This document shows, in pieces, positions 1 to 9,474 of a DNA stretch of 64,000 nt (within the stretch, counting starts at the first letter, position 1; each line of letters begins with the position of its first letter). Both the position numbers and the translations under genes were made by a program. The notes under the pieces were generated by a model. It saw only the letters and a program-made list of their open reading frames with translations. It did no database searches and was not told the DNA's origin. Source of the stretch: DATKWD01 sp963704815 (GTDB taxonomy: Bacteria; Actinomycetota; Acidimicrobiia; Acidimicrobiales; Salinilacustritrichaceae); NCBI GenBank assembly GCA_963704815.1, contig CAVPHU010000001.1, positions 372,001-436,000 of the forward strand, in the 5' to 3' direction.

Positions 1-594
1 CTCCTCCCCCCAGGGATCGTCGAACCGGTCGTCTCGCAGGGCTGCCGGCCGATCGGGGCTCCGGCGATCGTCACCGCCGCCGAGGGCAACCTGATCCTCG
101 AACTGGCCGGCGTGCGCGCCCTCGACCGTCTCGAGGAAGAACTGGGGCTCCTGGCCGGCGAGCCGCGCGAACAGGCCGCACAAGGTCTCCACATCGGGCT
201 GGTGGTCGACGAGTCCAAGGCCACCTTCGGAGCCGGCGACTTCGTCATCGGCAACGTGGTCGGCGCCGACCAGGAGCGACGCGGGGTCGCCATCGGAACG
301 CCGGTCGAGGTGGGCCAGACCGCACAGTTCCACGTGCGCGATGCACTGACCTCCGATGTCGATCTCGATCTGGCGCTCCGCGACGGACCCGAGCGGGGCG
401 CCTCGCTGGTCTTCTCGTGCAACGGTCGCGGGAGCGCACTCTTCGGGCCGGTCGATCACGATGCGCGCACCGTGTTCGACCATCTCGGCGGGCCGCTGAC
501 CGGCATGTTCTGCACCGGCGAAGTCGGTCCCGTGGGCGGCGACAACCGCGTCCTCGCGTTCACTGCCGCCATCGCGGTGTTCGCCGACAGCTGA
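1..594 (+). CDS. FIST signal-transduction domain protein, 5' end cut by window
   Basis: The open frame runs from base 1 to a TGA at 592-594, so the start lies outside the window (197 residues visible). The text near the left edge, VSQGCRPIG followed by VTAAEGN, is the characteristic FIST_C start, and the remainder (GxxxxGxGDFVIGNVVG, later FSCNGRG and G-MFCTGEVGP) matches FIST_C to its end. FIST domains are thought to sense small ligands, possibly amino acids, in signalling proteins. Here the protein seems to be stand-alone with no output domain after FIST_C. It is separated by 39 bp from transketolase, which has its own promoter-like hexamer, so the two are probably not one unit. Confidence 0.85.
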   Translation, partial: LLPPGIVEPVVSQGCRPIGAPAIVTAAEGNLILELAGVRALDRLEEELGLLAGEPREQAAQGLHIGLVVDESKATFGAGDFVIGNVVGADQERRGVAIGTPVEVGQTAQFHVRDALTSDVDLDLALRDGPERGASLVFSCNGRGSALFGPVDHDARTVFDHLGGPLTGMFCTGEVGPVGGDNRVLAFTAAIAVFADS

Positions 595-621
595 CTCCAC
601 GGCCGCGGCGGAGGCCTCCGA

Positions 622-627
622 TAGTCT
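622..627 (+). promoter_or_regulatory. Candidate -10 hexamer for tkt (leaderless type)
   Basis: TAGTCT ends 6 nt before the GTG start at 634, which would place the transcription start on the start codon itself. No clear -35 is visible. No Shine-Dalgarno sequence precedes the GTG. Confidence 0.5.
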
Positions 628-633
628 CGCCGC

Positions 634-2600
634 GTGACCGACGCCGCTCTGGAAGCTCACGCCATCAACGTCGTGCGGGGACTGGCGATGGATGCGCCCC
701 ACGCCGCCTCATCGGGTCATCAGGGCACGGCGATGGCGCTCGCTCCGCTGGCCCACGTCCTGTGGACCCGCATCATGACCTACGACGCCGCCGCTCCCGA
801 CTGGCTCGACCGCGACCGCTTCGTGCTCTCGGCCGGGCACGCGTCGATCCTCCAGTACTCGATGCTGCACCTCACCGGCTTCGGGCTGACCCTCGACGAC
901 CTCCGCCAGTTCCGCCAGTGGGGCTCCGCCACCCCGGGCCACCCCGAGGAGCCACACCCCCGGCGTCGAGGTCACCACCGGGCCGCTCGGCCAGGGCTTC
1001 GCCAACGGCGTCGGCATGGGCATCGCCGAGCGCTAGCTGCGGGCCCGCTTCGGCTCCGACGTCTGCGACCACCACACCTTCGTCATCGCGGCGACGGCGA
1101 CCTCTCCGAGGGCGTGAGCCACGAGGCGGCGTCGCTCGCCGGCCACCTCGGCCTCGGGCGGCTCGTCTACGTCTACGACGACAACCACATCACCATCGAC
1201 GGCCCCACCGAGCTGGCCCTGACCGACGACGCGGCCAAGCGGTTCGAGGCCTACGGCTGGCACGTCGAGGACCTCGGCGAGGTCGCCGAGGACCTCGATG
1301 CGATCGAGGCCGGGCTCCGGCGGGCCATGGCCGTCGAGGACGCACCGTCGCTGATCGTGCTGCGCAGCCACATCGGCTACCCGTCGCCCGACCCACGTCG
1401 ACACCGCCGCCGCCCACGGCCTGCCGTTCGACGACGCCGAGCATCACCGAGGCCAAGGCGGTCATGGGGATTCCCGACGAGCCCTTCTGCGTCCCCGACG
1501 ACGTGCTGGCCCTCTACCGCGCGGCGGGCAGCCGCGGCCGAGACGCACGGCGAGGCCTGGGAGAAGCGCCTCGACGGCCTTCGACGGCGATCAGGCCGAG
1601 CTCGACGCCTGCCTCGCTCGACCGGCCGTCCCGGGTGGGCCGAGGCACTGCCCGACCTTCGCGCTGCGGGCGAGACGATCGCCACCCGCTCGGCGAGCGG
1701 CAAGGTCCTCGCCGCCCTCGTCGACGTGGTGCCCGGCCTGGTGGGCGGCGGCGCCGATCTCACCGGCAACACCGGCACGAAGCTTCCCGAGGCGGCGCCC
1801 AGTCTGCCGACGAACCCGGCGGCCGCCAGATGCACTTCGGCGTCCGCGAGCACGCCATGGGTGTCGGTCATGAACGGCATGGCCCTGCACGGTGGCGTGC
1901 TCCCGTCGGTGGCACGTTCCTCGTGTTCAGCGACTACATGCGACCGGCGGTCCGCCTCGCCGCGCTCGCCGAGGCGAAGGTCGTCTTCGCGTGGACCCAC
2001 GACTCGGTCGGGGTCGGCGAGGACGGCCCCACCCACCAGCCGGTCGAGCAGGTCGCATCGCTGCGAGCCATCCCCGGCCTCCGGGTCTTCCGCCCGGCCG
2101 ACGCCAACGAGACGCCCACGCCTGGCGGCTCGCCATCGACCACGACGGCCCGACCGCCCTCGTGCTCACCCGCCAGGACGTCCCGGTGCTCGACGGCACG
2201 GCCGAGGGTGCGGTGGCCGACGGCGCCTACGTCCTGGTCGACGCCGACGATCCGGCCGGTGGTCCTGGCGGCGACCGGCACCGAGGTCCAGCTGTGCGTC
2301 GCAGCCGCCGCCGCGCCTCGCCGCCGACGGCATCGCGGCCCGGGTGGTGTCGATGCCGTGCTGGGAGCTCTTCGAGGCGCGGACGAGCACCGAGCAGGCG
2401 GCCGTGTTCCCGGTCGGCGTCCCCACCGTGGGCATCGAGGCCGGCGCCTCGCTCGGCTGGCATCGGTGGGCCGACGAAGTGGTCGCCATCGACCGCTTCG
2501 GCGCCTCGGCGCCCGGCCAACGTCGTGCTCGACGAACTCGGCATCGACCGCCGAGCACGTCGCGTCGCGACCGCTCCGCCAGATCCTCGGAGGAACCTGA
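634..2600 (+). CDS. tkt: Transketolase (frame broken by several indels and one in-frame TAG)
   Basis: Transketolase moves two-carbon units between sugar phosphates in the pentose phosphate pathway using thiamine diphosphate. Starting at GTG 634 the sequence reads as transketolase in pieces across three frames: an N-terminal segment with SSGHQGTAMALAPLAHVLW, a GDLSEG segment (ThDP-binding GDG region), DDNHITIDG, and later VFAWTHDSVGVGEDGPTHQ, the classical transketolase signature. The summed length (about 655 residues) fits the family. Frame changes occur near 950, 1091, 1393, 1440, 1535, 1590, 1800, 2120 and 2300-2560, and a TAG at 1034-1036 interrupts the restored frame. Because all segments stay highly conserved, sequencing error is more likely than gene death. 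tal follows after one base. Confidence 0.85.
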
Positions 2601-2601
2601 C

Positions 2602-3703
2602 GTGACCAAGCTGCACGATCTCTTCGACGACGAGGGTCAGAGCCCGTGGCTCGACAACCTCCGTCGCGGATGGCTGACCGACGGTGAGCTGCCGACCTGG
2701 GTCGACCAGGGCATCCGGGGCCTCACCTCGAACCCGTCGATCTTCCAGAAGGCCATCGCCGACAGCGACGACTACGACGACCAGTTCGGCGACCTCGTCC
2801 GCGACGACGTCGGGGTCACCGAGGCGTACTGGGAGCTGGTGATCACCGACATCGAGGCCGCGCTCGACCTGCTGCGTCCCGTCCACGAGGCCAGCGACGG
2901 TCTCGACGGCTTCGTCTCGGTCGAGGTCGCCCCCGGCCTCGCCCGCGACACCGACGGAACGATCGCCGCCGCCCGCGAGCTCCACACCCGCATCGACCAG
3001 CCGAATCTGTACGTCAAGATCCCGGCCACCACCGAAGGGCGTGCCCGCCATCGCGCAGATGATCGCCGAGGGGCGCAGCATCAACGTGACCCTCATCTTC
3101 TCCCTCGACCGCTACGCCGAGGTGATGGAGGCCTACCTGTCGGGGCTCGAAGCGGCCGACGGCGACCTCTCCGGCGTCTCGTCGGTGGCCTCGTTCTTCG
3201 TGACGCGGGTCGACACCGAGATCGACCGCCGTCTCGACGAGATCGGCTCGGCCGAGGCGCTCGCGCTCCGCGGCAAGGCGGCCGTCGCCAACGCCCGCGC
3301 TCGCCTACCAGCTGTTCCGCGACGACGTTCTCGGGCCCCCGCTGGGAGGCCCTGGCCGCCCGGGGCGCCCGGGTCCAGCGACCGCTGTGGGCCTCGACGT
3401 CCACCAAGAACCCGACGCCTACCCCGACACGCTCTACGTCGACACACTGATCGGGCCCGACACGGTCAACACCATGCCCGACGCGACCCTCGACGCCTTC
3501 GTCGACCACGGCACCGTCGCGCCGCACGATCGACACCGGCGACGATCCGGCCGAGGTGCTGGCCGCCGTGCGCGATGCCGGCGTCGACCTCGACGACGTC
3601 ACCGGCCTGCTCGAGGACCAGGGCGTCGCCTCGTTCGAGCAAGAGCTTCGACGAGCTGCTCGAGACCCTCGGCGCCAAGGCCGACGACCTCCGGTCGGAC
3701 TGA
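2602..3703 (+). CDS. tal: Transaldolase (frameshifted)
   Basis: Transaldolase transfers a dihydroxyacetone unit between sugar phosphates in the non-oxidative pentose phosphate pathway. GTG 2602 is chosen because GGAGG lies at 2589-2593 and the protein then opens with the usual KLHDLFDDEGQSPWLDNLRR. GLTSNPSIFQKAI and the Schiff-base lysine in LYVKIPAT (Lys139) are intact. The frame is broken near 3038 (extra G in a GGG run), 3300, 3330, 3410, 3525 and 3642, but the pieces rebuild about 367 residues, the normal actinobacterial length, ending at a TGA at 3701-3703. It sits 1 bp after tkt and 9 bp before pgl. Confidence 0.87.
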
Positions 3704-3712
3704 GGGCCGACG

Positions 3713-4380
3713 ATGCACGGCGAGCTCGAGGTGGTCGACGACGTCGCGGCGGCATTCGCCACCCACTTCCGTGCGGCCCACGCCGCCCGACCCGGACCGT
3801 TCTTCTCGGTGGCGCTGTCGGGCGGCGACACGGCGCGGCGCTGCTACGAGCGGCTGGCCGAGGAGCGCGCGCGATCGACTGGAGGACGGTCGATCTCTAC
3901 TGGGGCGACGAGCGCTGCGTGCCCCCCGACCGACGCGGCGTCCAACCACCGCCTGGCGCGCGAGGCGCTGCTCGACCGCACCGGCGGCTTCCACGCCTGG
4001 TACCCGATGCGCTGCGACGAGGGCCCCGACGCCTACCAGCTCCGCCTGTCGAGCATCGAGGCCCTCGACCTCGTGCACCTCGGGCTCGGGACCGACGGCC
4101 ACACCGCATCGCTCTTCCCCGACTCGTCGGCCCTCGTCGTCGGACCCCGGCCGGTTGGTCGCCCTCAACGAGGATCCCTCCGGGCTCAACCCTCACCGCC
4201 GGATGACGCTCACCCCGCAGGGCATCGCGCGGGCCCGCCTGGTCGTCGTCACCGTCAGCGGCGAGGAGAAGAGGGACGCGCTCGACCGGGTGCGCAGGGA
4301 TGACCCCACGGCACCGGGCAGCCTCGTCCGAGGCGACCAGGTCGTGTGGCTGGCCGACCGCGCCGCCGCCGGCGGCCTGA
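3713..4380 (+). CDS. pgl: 6-phosphogluconolactonase (frameshifted, 3' end uncertain)
   Basis: The enzyme hydrolyses 6-phosphogluconolactone to 6-phosphogluconate in the oxidative pentose phosphate branch. ATG 3713 opens a protein with VALSGGDTARRCYE, a WGDERCVPP-like stretch out of frame near 3905, and LGLGTDGHTASLFPDS, all hallmarks of the NagB/RpiA-type lactonase fold. Indels lie near 3870, 3930 and 4145. In the restored last frame no stop appears before fbiC, so the end given is approximate and an error close to 4380 probably hides it. In related operons zwf and opcA usually sit between tal and pgl. Both are absent here. Confidence 0.8.
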
Positions 4381-4403
4381 CCGATGAGCCTGCCGCGTCC
4401 GAC

Positions 4404-6758
4404 ATGCACGAGGACCTGCTGGCGCTGCCGCTCGACGACCTGATGGCGCCGCGCCGGGCCGCGATCCGCGACGACCGCACCACGGCACCCGGGTCACCTA
4501 CTCGCCCAAGGTGTTCATCCCGCTCACCATGCTGTGTCGCGACAGGTGCGGCTACTGCACGTTCGCCCAGCCGCCGGCCCGGCTCGACGCGCCGTACCTG
4601 ACCGCCGACGAGGTGCTGGCCATCGCCGCCGAGGGCGCCGACGCGGGCTGCCACGAGGCGCTCTTCACCCTCGGCGAGCGCCCCGAGCTGCGCTACCCGG
4701 CCGCGCGCGACTGGCTCGGCGCGCACGGCTACGCCTCCACCGTCGACTACCTCGCGGCCATGGCCGGCTGGTCCTCGACGAGACCGGCCTGCTCCCCCAC
4801 GCCAACGCCGGTGCCCTCGCACGCCGACGAACTGGCCAAGCTCCGAGCGGTCGCTCCCTCCCAGGGCATGATGCTCGAGATCGCTCAACGCCGACCTCGA
4901 CGCCCACCGGGGCTCACCCGACAAGACCCCCGAGCGGCGCCTCGCCACCCTCGAGGCCGCCGGCGAGCTGGCCATCCCCTTCACCACCGGGATCCTCGTC
5001 GGCATCGGCGAGTCCCGGGCCGACCGCATCGAGGCCCTCGAGGCCATCGCCGACCTCCACCGACGCCACGGGCACGTGCAGGAGGTGATCGTCCAGAACT
5101 TCCTGCCCGAAGGAGGGCACGGCGATGCACCGGGCCGATCCGTGCCCGCCCGACGAGTACCTCGAGGCCATCGCGCTGGCCCGCCTGATCCTGCCGCCCG
5201 AGGTCCACCTCCAGGCCCCGCCCAACCTCTCCGACGACTTCGGCGACCTGCTCGACGCCGGCATCGACGACTGGGGCGGCGTCTCGCCCGTCACCGCCGA
5301 TCACGTCAACCCCGAGCGACCCTGGCCCGGGCCTCGATCGCCTCCGCGAGGTCACCGAGGCCGCCGGCCACGCCCTGGCGCCCCGCCTCACCATCTACCC
5401 CGAGTACGCGCTCGACCCCGAGACGCTGGCTCGACCGAGCCGACCCGGCTTCGCGGTCCTCGACCGCTCCGACGCCGAGGGCCTGGCCCGCGACGACCCC
5501 GGCTCGTACTGGCCCGAACAGATCAAGGCGGCCATCGACGCCGGGTCCGGCGCCGACGTCGTCCAGATCGGCCGCCGCAACACGGCGTGGTACTCCGGTG
5601 CGCCGGTCGACCCACCGATCCTGATCCCGGGGCGGCCCTCGGCCCGCGGCCGGGTGAACGAGGTGCTCGCCGGCGTCGCTGCTGGGCGAGGAGGTCGGCG
5701 AGGACGAGATCGTCACCCTCTTCGGCGCCCGCGGCCCCGAGGTGGCCAGCGTGTGCCGAGGTCGCCGACGAGCTCCGGCAGCGCGCGGTCGGCGACGTCG
5801 TCACCTACGTCCAGAACCGCAACATCAACTACACGAACGTCTGCACGTTCAAGTGCCGGTTCTGCGGCTTCTCGCAAGGGTCCGCTCTCGCTGAACCTGC
5901 GGGGGACCCCCTACCTGCTCACCCTCGAGGACATCGCGAACGAGTGCGTCGAGGCCGACGGCGCTCGGCGCCACCGAGGTGTGCCTCCAGGGCGGGATCC
6001 ACCCCGACTTCGACGGCGACTACTACATCGACGTCACCCGGGCCGTGCAGCGACGTGGCCCCCGAGATCCACATCCACGGCTTCACCGCCCTCGAGGTGA
6101 CCGAAGGGGCCAAGCGCCTCGGTGAGCCGCTGGCCGACTACCTCCGACGTCTCATGGATGCCGGCCTGCAAGACCCTGCCGGGCACCGCGGCCGAGATCC
6201 TCGACGACGAGGTCCGCGAGGTGCTCTGCCCCGACAAGATCAACACCGAGGAGTGGCTGACGCCCACCGCACCGCCCACGAGGTGGGCCTGCGCTCCAAC
6301 GTCACCATCATGTTCGGCGCCGTCGAGCAGCCCCGCCACTGGGCCCGGCACCTGGTCCGCACCCGTGCGCTCCAGCAGGAGACGGGCGGATTCACCGAGT
6401 TCGTGCCCCTGCCGTTCGTGCACATGGCGGCGCCGATGTACCTCCAGAAGCGGTCCCGGCGCGGCCCGACCTTCCGCGAGTCGCTGCTGATGCACGCCGT
6501 CGGCCGCATCGCCTACCACGGCTGGATCGACAACATCCAGGCGTCCTGGGTGAAGCTCGGGACCGCGGCGCGGCCCAGCTGCTCCAGGCCGGCGTCAACG
6601 ACCTCGGCGGGACGCTGATGGACGAGAACATCTCCCGGGCCGCCGGTGCCGACCACGGCCAGCTCATGGACGCCGCGGCGTTCGACGATCTCGTCACCTC
6701 CGTCGGCCGGCGGCTCGAGCAACGCACGACGCTGTACGGCCGTGTTGCCGGCGTCTGA
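4404..6758 (+). CDS. fbiC: FbiC: 7,8-didemethyl-8-hydroxy-5-deazariboflavin synthase (fused CofG-CofH, frameshifted)
   Basis: FbiC joins tyrosine-derived and flavin precursors to make the deazaflavin chromophore of coenzyme F420, using two radical-SAM domains. The N-terminal half carries the CofG cluster motif CRDRCGYC after VFIPLTMLC. The C-terminal half carries CTFKCRFCGF after VTYVQNRNINYTN, the CofH signature. Later stretches VCLQGGIHPDFDGDYY and GLRSNVTIMFGAVEQPRHW confirm CofH. ATG 4404 is the most likely start, but the frame just upstream is uncertain. Indels lie near 4480, 4770, 4885, 5105, 5328, 5435, 5690, 5755, 5880, 5960, 6050, 6170, 6255 and 6565. The rebuilt length is about 785 residues, slightly short of the mycobacterial enzyme. 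It ends 3 bp before the next gene. Confidence 0.9.
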
Positions 6759-6761
6759 CAC

Positions 6762-7805
6762 ATGGACGACGATGACATCAGCGATGCCGACCTCGATGCG
6801 CTGCTCGACCGGGTCGCCACGGACGGCCCCGACCGGAGGCTCCACCGAGAGCTCCTTCGCTCCTCGCTCGGCTTCGCGAGCGACGAGCCGAACCGCCTCG
6901 ACCTGAAGATCACCCTGGCCGCACTCAGCGAGATGCGTCGTGCCTTTGCGACGTTCGCCCCGTACCAGCACCGCCGCAAGGTGACGATCTTCGGCTCGGC
7001 CCGCACCAGGCCCGACGACCCCTTGTACGCCCAGGCCCGGGCCGTCGCCGACCTCCTCGCCCGCGCGGAATGGATGGTCGTCACCGGCGCCGGGCCCGGG
7101 ATCATGGCGGCCGGCATGGAGGGCGCGGGCATCGAGAACGCGTTCGGGGTCACCATCCGCCTGCCCTTCGAGGAATCGGCGAACGAGTTCATCGCCGGCG
7201 ACCCGAAGCTCGTCGACATGAAGTACTTCTTCACCCGCAAGCTGATGCTGGTCAAGGAGTCCTCGGCGTTCATCGCCCTGCCTGGCGGATTCGGAACCCA
7301 GGACGAGACGTTCGAGTTGTTCACCCTGCAGCAGACCGGCAAGGCCGAACCGGCGCCGGTGGTCCTGCTCGACACCCCGGGTGGCACCTACTGGACCGCC
7401 TGGGCCGAGTTCGTCCGGACCGAGCTGGTGGGCGGAGGACTCGTCTCTCCCGACGACCTCGATCTGTTCTGCGTCACCGACGACATCGACGAGGCGGCCT
7501 CCGAGATCCTCCGATTCCACCGGAACTACCGCTCGCTGCGGTGGGTCGGCGACCGACTCGTGCTGCGCCTCGAGCAGACGCCCACCCCCGCGGAACTGGC
7601 CTCTCTCAACGAGATGTTCGCCGATGTCGTGGAATCCGGGAAGATCAGCGCGACCCAACCGCTCAAGGCCGAGGCCGCGGATGACGACGACCTCGGGGCC
7701 GATCGACTCGTGGTTCGATTCAACCGCTACCGGATGAGTCGGCTTCGTCGCCTCATCGACGAACTGAACCGACTCCCGTCCTTGGAGGGCGAACGTGGAA
7801 GCTGA
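6762..7805 (+). CDS. LOG-family / TIGR00730-type Rossmann protein
   Basis: 347 residues. The motif PGGFGTQDE at residues 174-182 is the PGGxGTxxE signature of the LOG family, whose members include cytokinin-activating nucleoside 5'-monophosphate phosphoribohydrolases. VTIFGSARTRPDD and VVTGAGPGIMAAGMEGAG form the nucleotide-binding Rossmann part upstream. The conserved core covers about residues 60-240. The roughly 60-residue N-terminal extension and about 100-residue C-terminal tail make it longer than small LOG proteins (about 190 residues). It begins 3 bp after fbiC and overlaps the next gene by 11 bp, so all are probably cotranscribed. The true substrate is not evident. Confidence 0.85.
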   Translation: MDDDDISDADLDALLDRVATDGPDRRLHRELLRSSLGFASDEPNRLDLKITLAALSEMRRAFATFAPYQHRRKVTIFGSARTRPDDPLYAQARAVADLLARAEWMVVTGAGPGIMAAGMEGAGIENAFGVTIRLPFEESANEFIAGDPKLVDMKYFFTRKLMLVKESSAFIALPGGFGTQDETFELFTLQQTGKAEPAPVVLLDTPGGTYWTAWAEFVRTELVGGGLVSPDDLDLFCVTDDIDEAASEILRFHRNYRSLRWVGDRLVLRLEQTPTPAELASLNEMFADVVESGKISATQPLKAEAADDDDLGADRLVVRFNRYRMSRLRRLIDELNRLPSLEGERGS

Positions 7806-8530
7806 GGACCTGCACGAGTGGGTCTCGTTCGAGGACCCGGACGAGCTGCGGACCTGGGTGTTCGATCTCACGTTCCTGCTGAGCAACTGGACCTGCATCT
7901 ACGGCCGCGGCTGCCAAGGGGTGCTCACCGGTCCGGCCCCCGAGCTCGAACACGGGTGCTGCTCCTACGGTGCACACTTCGTCGACGACGAGGACCTGGC
8001 GACGACGCTTTCCTTCGCCGATCGGCTGAGCGATGACCAGTGGCAGTTCAAGAAGCTGGCCGCCCGCAGGGGTGGAGCGACCCGGGTGACGAAGGCGGGC
8101 GATCACCTGACCCGGCTGGTCGACGGGGCCTGCGTCTTCCTGAACCGGCCCGACTTCCCGGGGGGCGCCGGGTGTGCCCTGCATCGGGCGGCGCTCGACC
8201 ACGACGAGCGGCCGCTCGACTGGAAACCCGATGTGTGCTGGCAGCTTCCGCTCCGCCTCACCGAGGACACCGACGATGCCGGCTACATCACCTCGACCCT
8301 GCGCGAATGGAAGCGACGCGACTGGGGCGACGGAGGGCACGAGTTCGGCTGGTGGTGCACCGACACCGACGACGCGTTCGTCGGTGGGACCCGCGTCTAC
8401 GAGGCCCTGGCCGACGAGATCGTCGAGACTGATCGGCGAGGCCCCGTACGCGTTGCTGTGCCGCCACATCGAATCTCGACCATCGACGCAGTACCTTCCG
8501 CACCCGACGTCGAGGAGGCGGCCACGATGA
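7795..8530 (+). CDS. Cysteine-rich, probably metal-binding protein of unknown function (frameshift near 8430)
   Basis: GTG 7795 starts a protein of about 245 residues with Cys34, Cys40 and a Cys55-Cys56 pair, followed by GCALHRAAL, WKPDVCWQLPL and WWCTDTD. The C..H..P..C..P spacing recalls the DUF3109/YkgJ class of putative Zn or Fe binders, but the match is only by eye. Read literally, the frame runs on into the ATPase gene. An indel near 8430 restores IGEAPYALLCRHIESRPS and a TGA at 8528-8530, which then makes a perfect ATGA overlap with the next ATG (8527). I therefore treat the apparent fusion as an error. Function unknown. It shares the operon with LOG and AAA+ genes. Confidence 0.7.
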
Positions 8531-9465
8531 ACGGCTTCACCGCAGAGGAACTGGACCGAGCGGCGCGCGACGTCGGGATGATCTACCCGTTCTACGTGCT
8601 CGAACAGTTGGTGGCCGCCATCGACGCCGGGAAGCACGTGATCCTGACCGGCCCTCCCGGCACCGGGAAGACGACGCTGTCCTACCTCGTCGCCGAGGTC
8701 GGACAGCGGAGCATGCTGTGCACCGGCTACCTGCCGACGACCGCGACCACCGAGTGGACCACGTTCGAGACGATCGGCGGCTTCCAGCCGACCGCCGACG
8801 GGCTCATCTTCCGCCCGGGGATGTTCGTCGACTCGATCGTCAACGGCCGCTGGCTCGTCATCGACGAACTCAACCGCTCGAACTTCGACCGGGCCTTCGG
8901 CCAGCTGTTCACCGTCCTGTCGGGCCAGGCTGTCGTCCTGCCGTTCAAGCGTGCCGGTCACTCCGACCCGATCGCGCTGGTCCCTTCGGGGGTGCCTGCG
9001 CCGCAGGACACCGACGTGATCCGGGTACCGACCTCGTGGCGCATCATCGCCACGATGAACGTCTTCGACAAGAACCTGCTGTTCGAGATGTCCTATGCCC
9101 TGATGCGGCGCTTCGCCTTCGTCGAGGTCGTGTCGCCCTCGGACGAGGAGTTCCGCGAGCTGCTCGAGGGACCGGGCGAGATCGTCATGGACCTGCTGGC
9201 GCTCCGGTCGTTCCGCGACCTCGGCCCCGCCGTCTACATCGACTCGGCCAAGTACGCCGCGCGGCGGTCCACCGACGAGGACGTGAGCCGGTCGCGCCTG
9301 CTGTACGAGTTGTTCTACGCGTACTTCCTCCCCCAGTTCGAGGGGGTCGACGACCTCGAGGCGACCAACCTGTACCGGGTCGTCGCTCCACTGTTCGAGC
9401 CGGCCGAACAGGTCGAGGCCCAACGCACCATCGGAGAGGTCCTCGGGGTCGAGCTCGCCCTCTGA
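8527..9465 (+). CDS. McrB/MoxR-like AAA+ ATPase (AAA_5 type)
   Basis: 312 residues from ATG 8527, whose ATGA overlaps the preceding stop. Walker A is GPPGTGKT at residues 42-49, Walker B is LVIDELNR with Asp113-Glu114, the sensor is ATMN ending at Asn178, and the arginine-finger region is ALMRRF with Arg194-Arg195. The order and wording (DELNRSNFDRAFGQLF, then ATMN and LMRRF) place it in the McrB / dynein-related AAA_5 group. The McrB GTP signature MNTxDRS is changed to MNVFDKN, so the nucleotide preference is unknown. No N-terminal DNA-binding domain is present. The protein is essentially an isolated motor. It is followed 9 bp later by a gene of the kind that usually partners such ATPases. 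Confidence 0.85.
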   Translation: MNGFTAEELDRAARDVGMIYPFYVLEQLVAAIDAGKHVILTGPPGTGKTTLSYLVAEVGQRSMLCTGYLPTTATTEWTTFETIGGFQPTADGLIFRPGMFVDSIVNGRWLVIDELNRSNFDRAFGQLFTVLSGQAVVLPFKRAGHSDPIALVPSGVPAPQDTDVIRVPTSWRIIATMNVFDKNLLFEMSYALMRRFAFVEVVSPSDEEFRELLEGPGEIVMDLLALRSFRDLGPAVYIDSAKYAARRSTDEDVSRSRLLYELFYAYFLPQFEGVDDLEATNLYRVVAPLFEPAEQVEAQRTIGEVLGVELAL

Positions 9466-9474
9466 GAGACGCCG

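Noticed and set aside
634..3450. A single 938-residue tkt-tal fusion reading frame
   Set aside because: It switches in and out of the true frames. The transketolase stop at 2598-2600 and the GGAGG-GTG start of tal at 2602 show two genes.
950..6560. Programmed frameshifting or a decaying pseudogene cluster
   Set aside because: Indels are too many and too random, have no slippery-site consensus, and conserved motifs persist on both sides. Sequencing error fits better.
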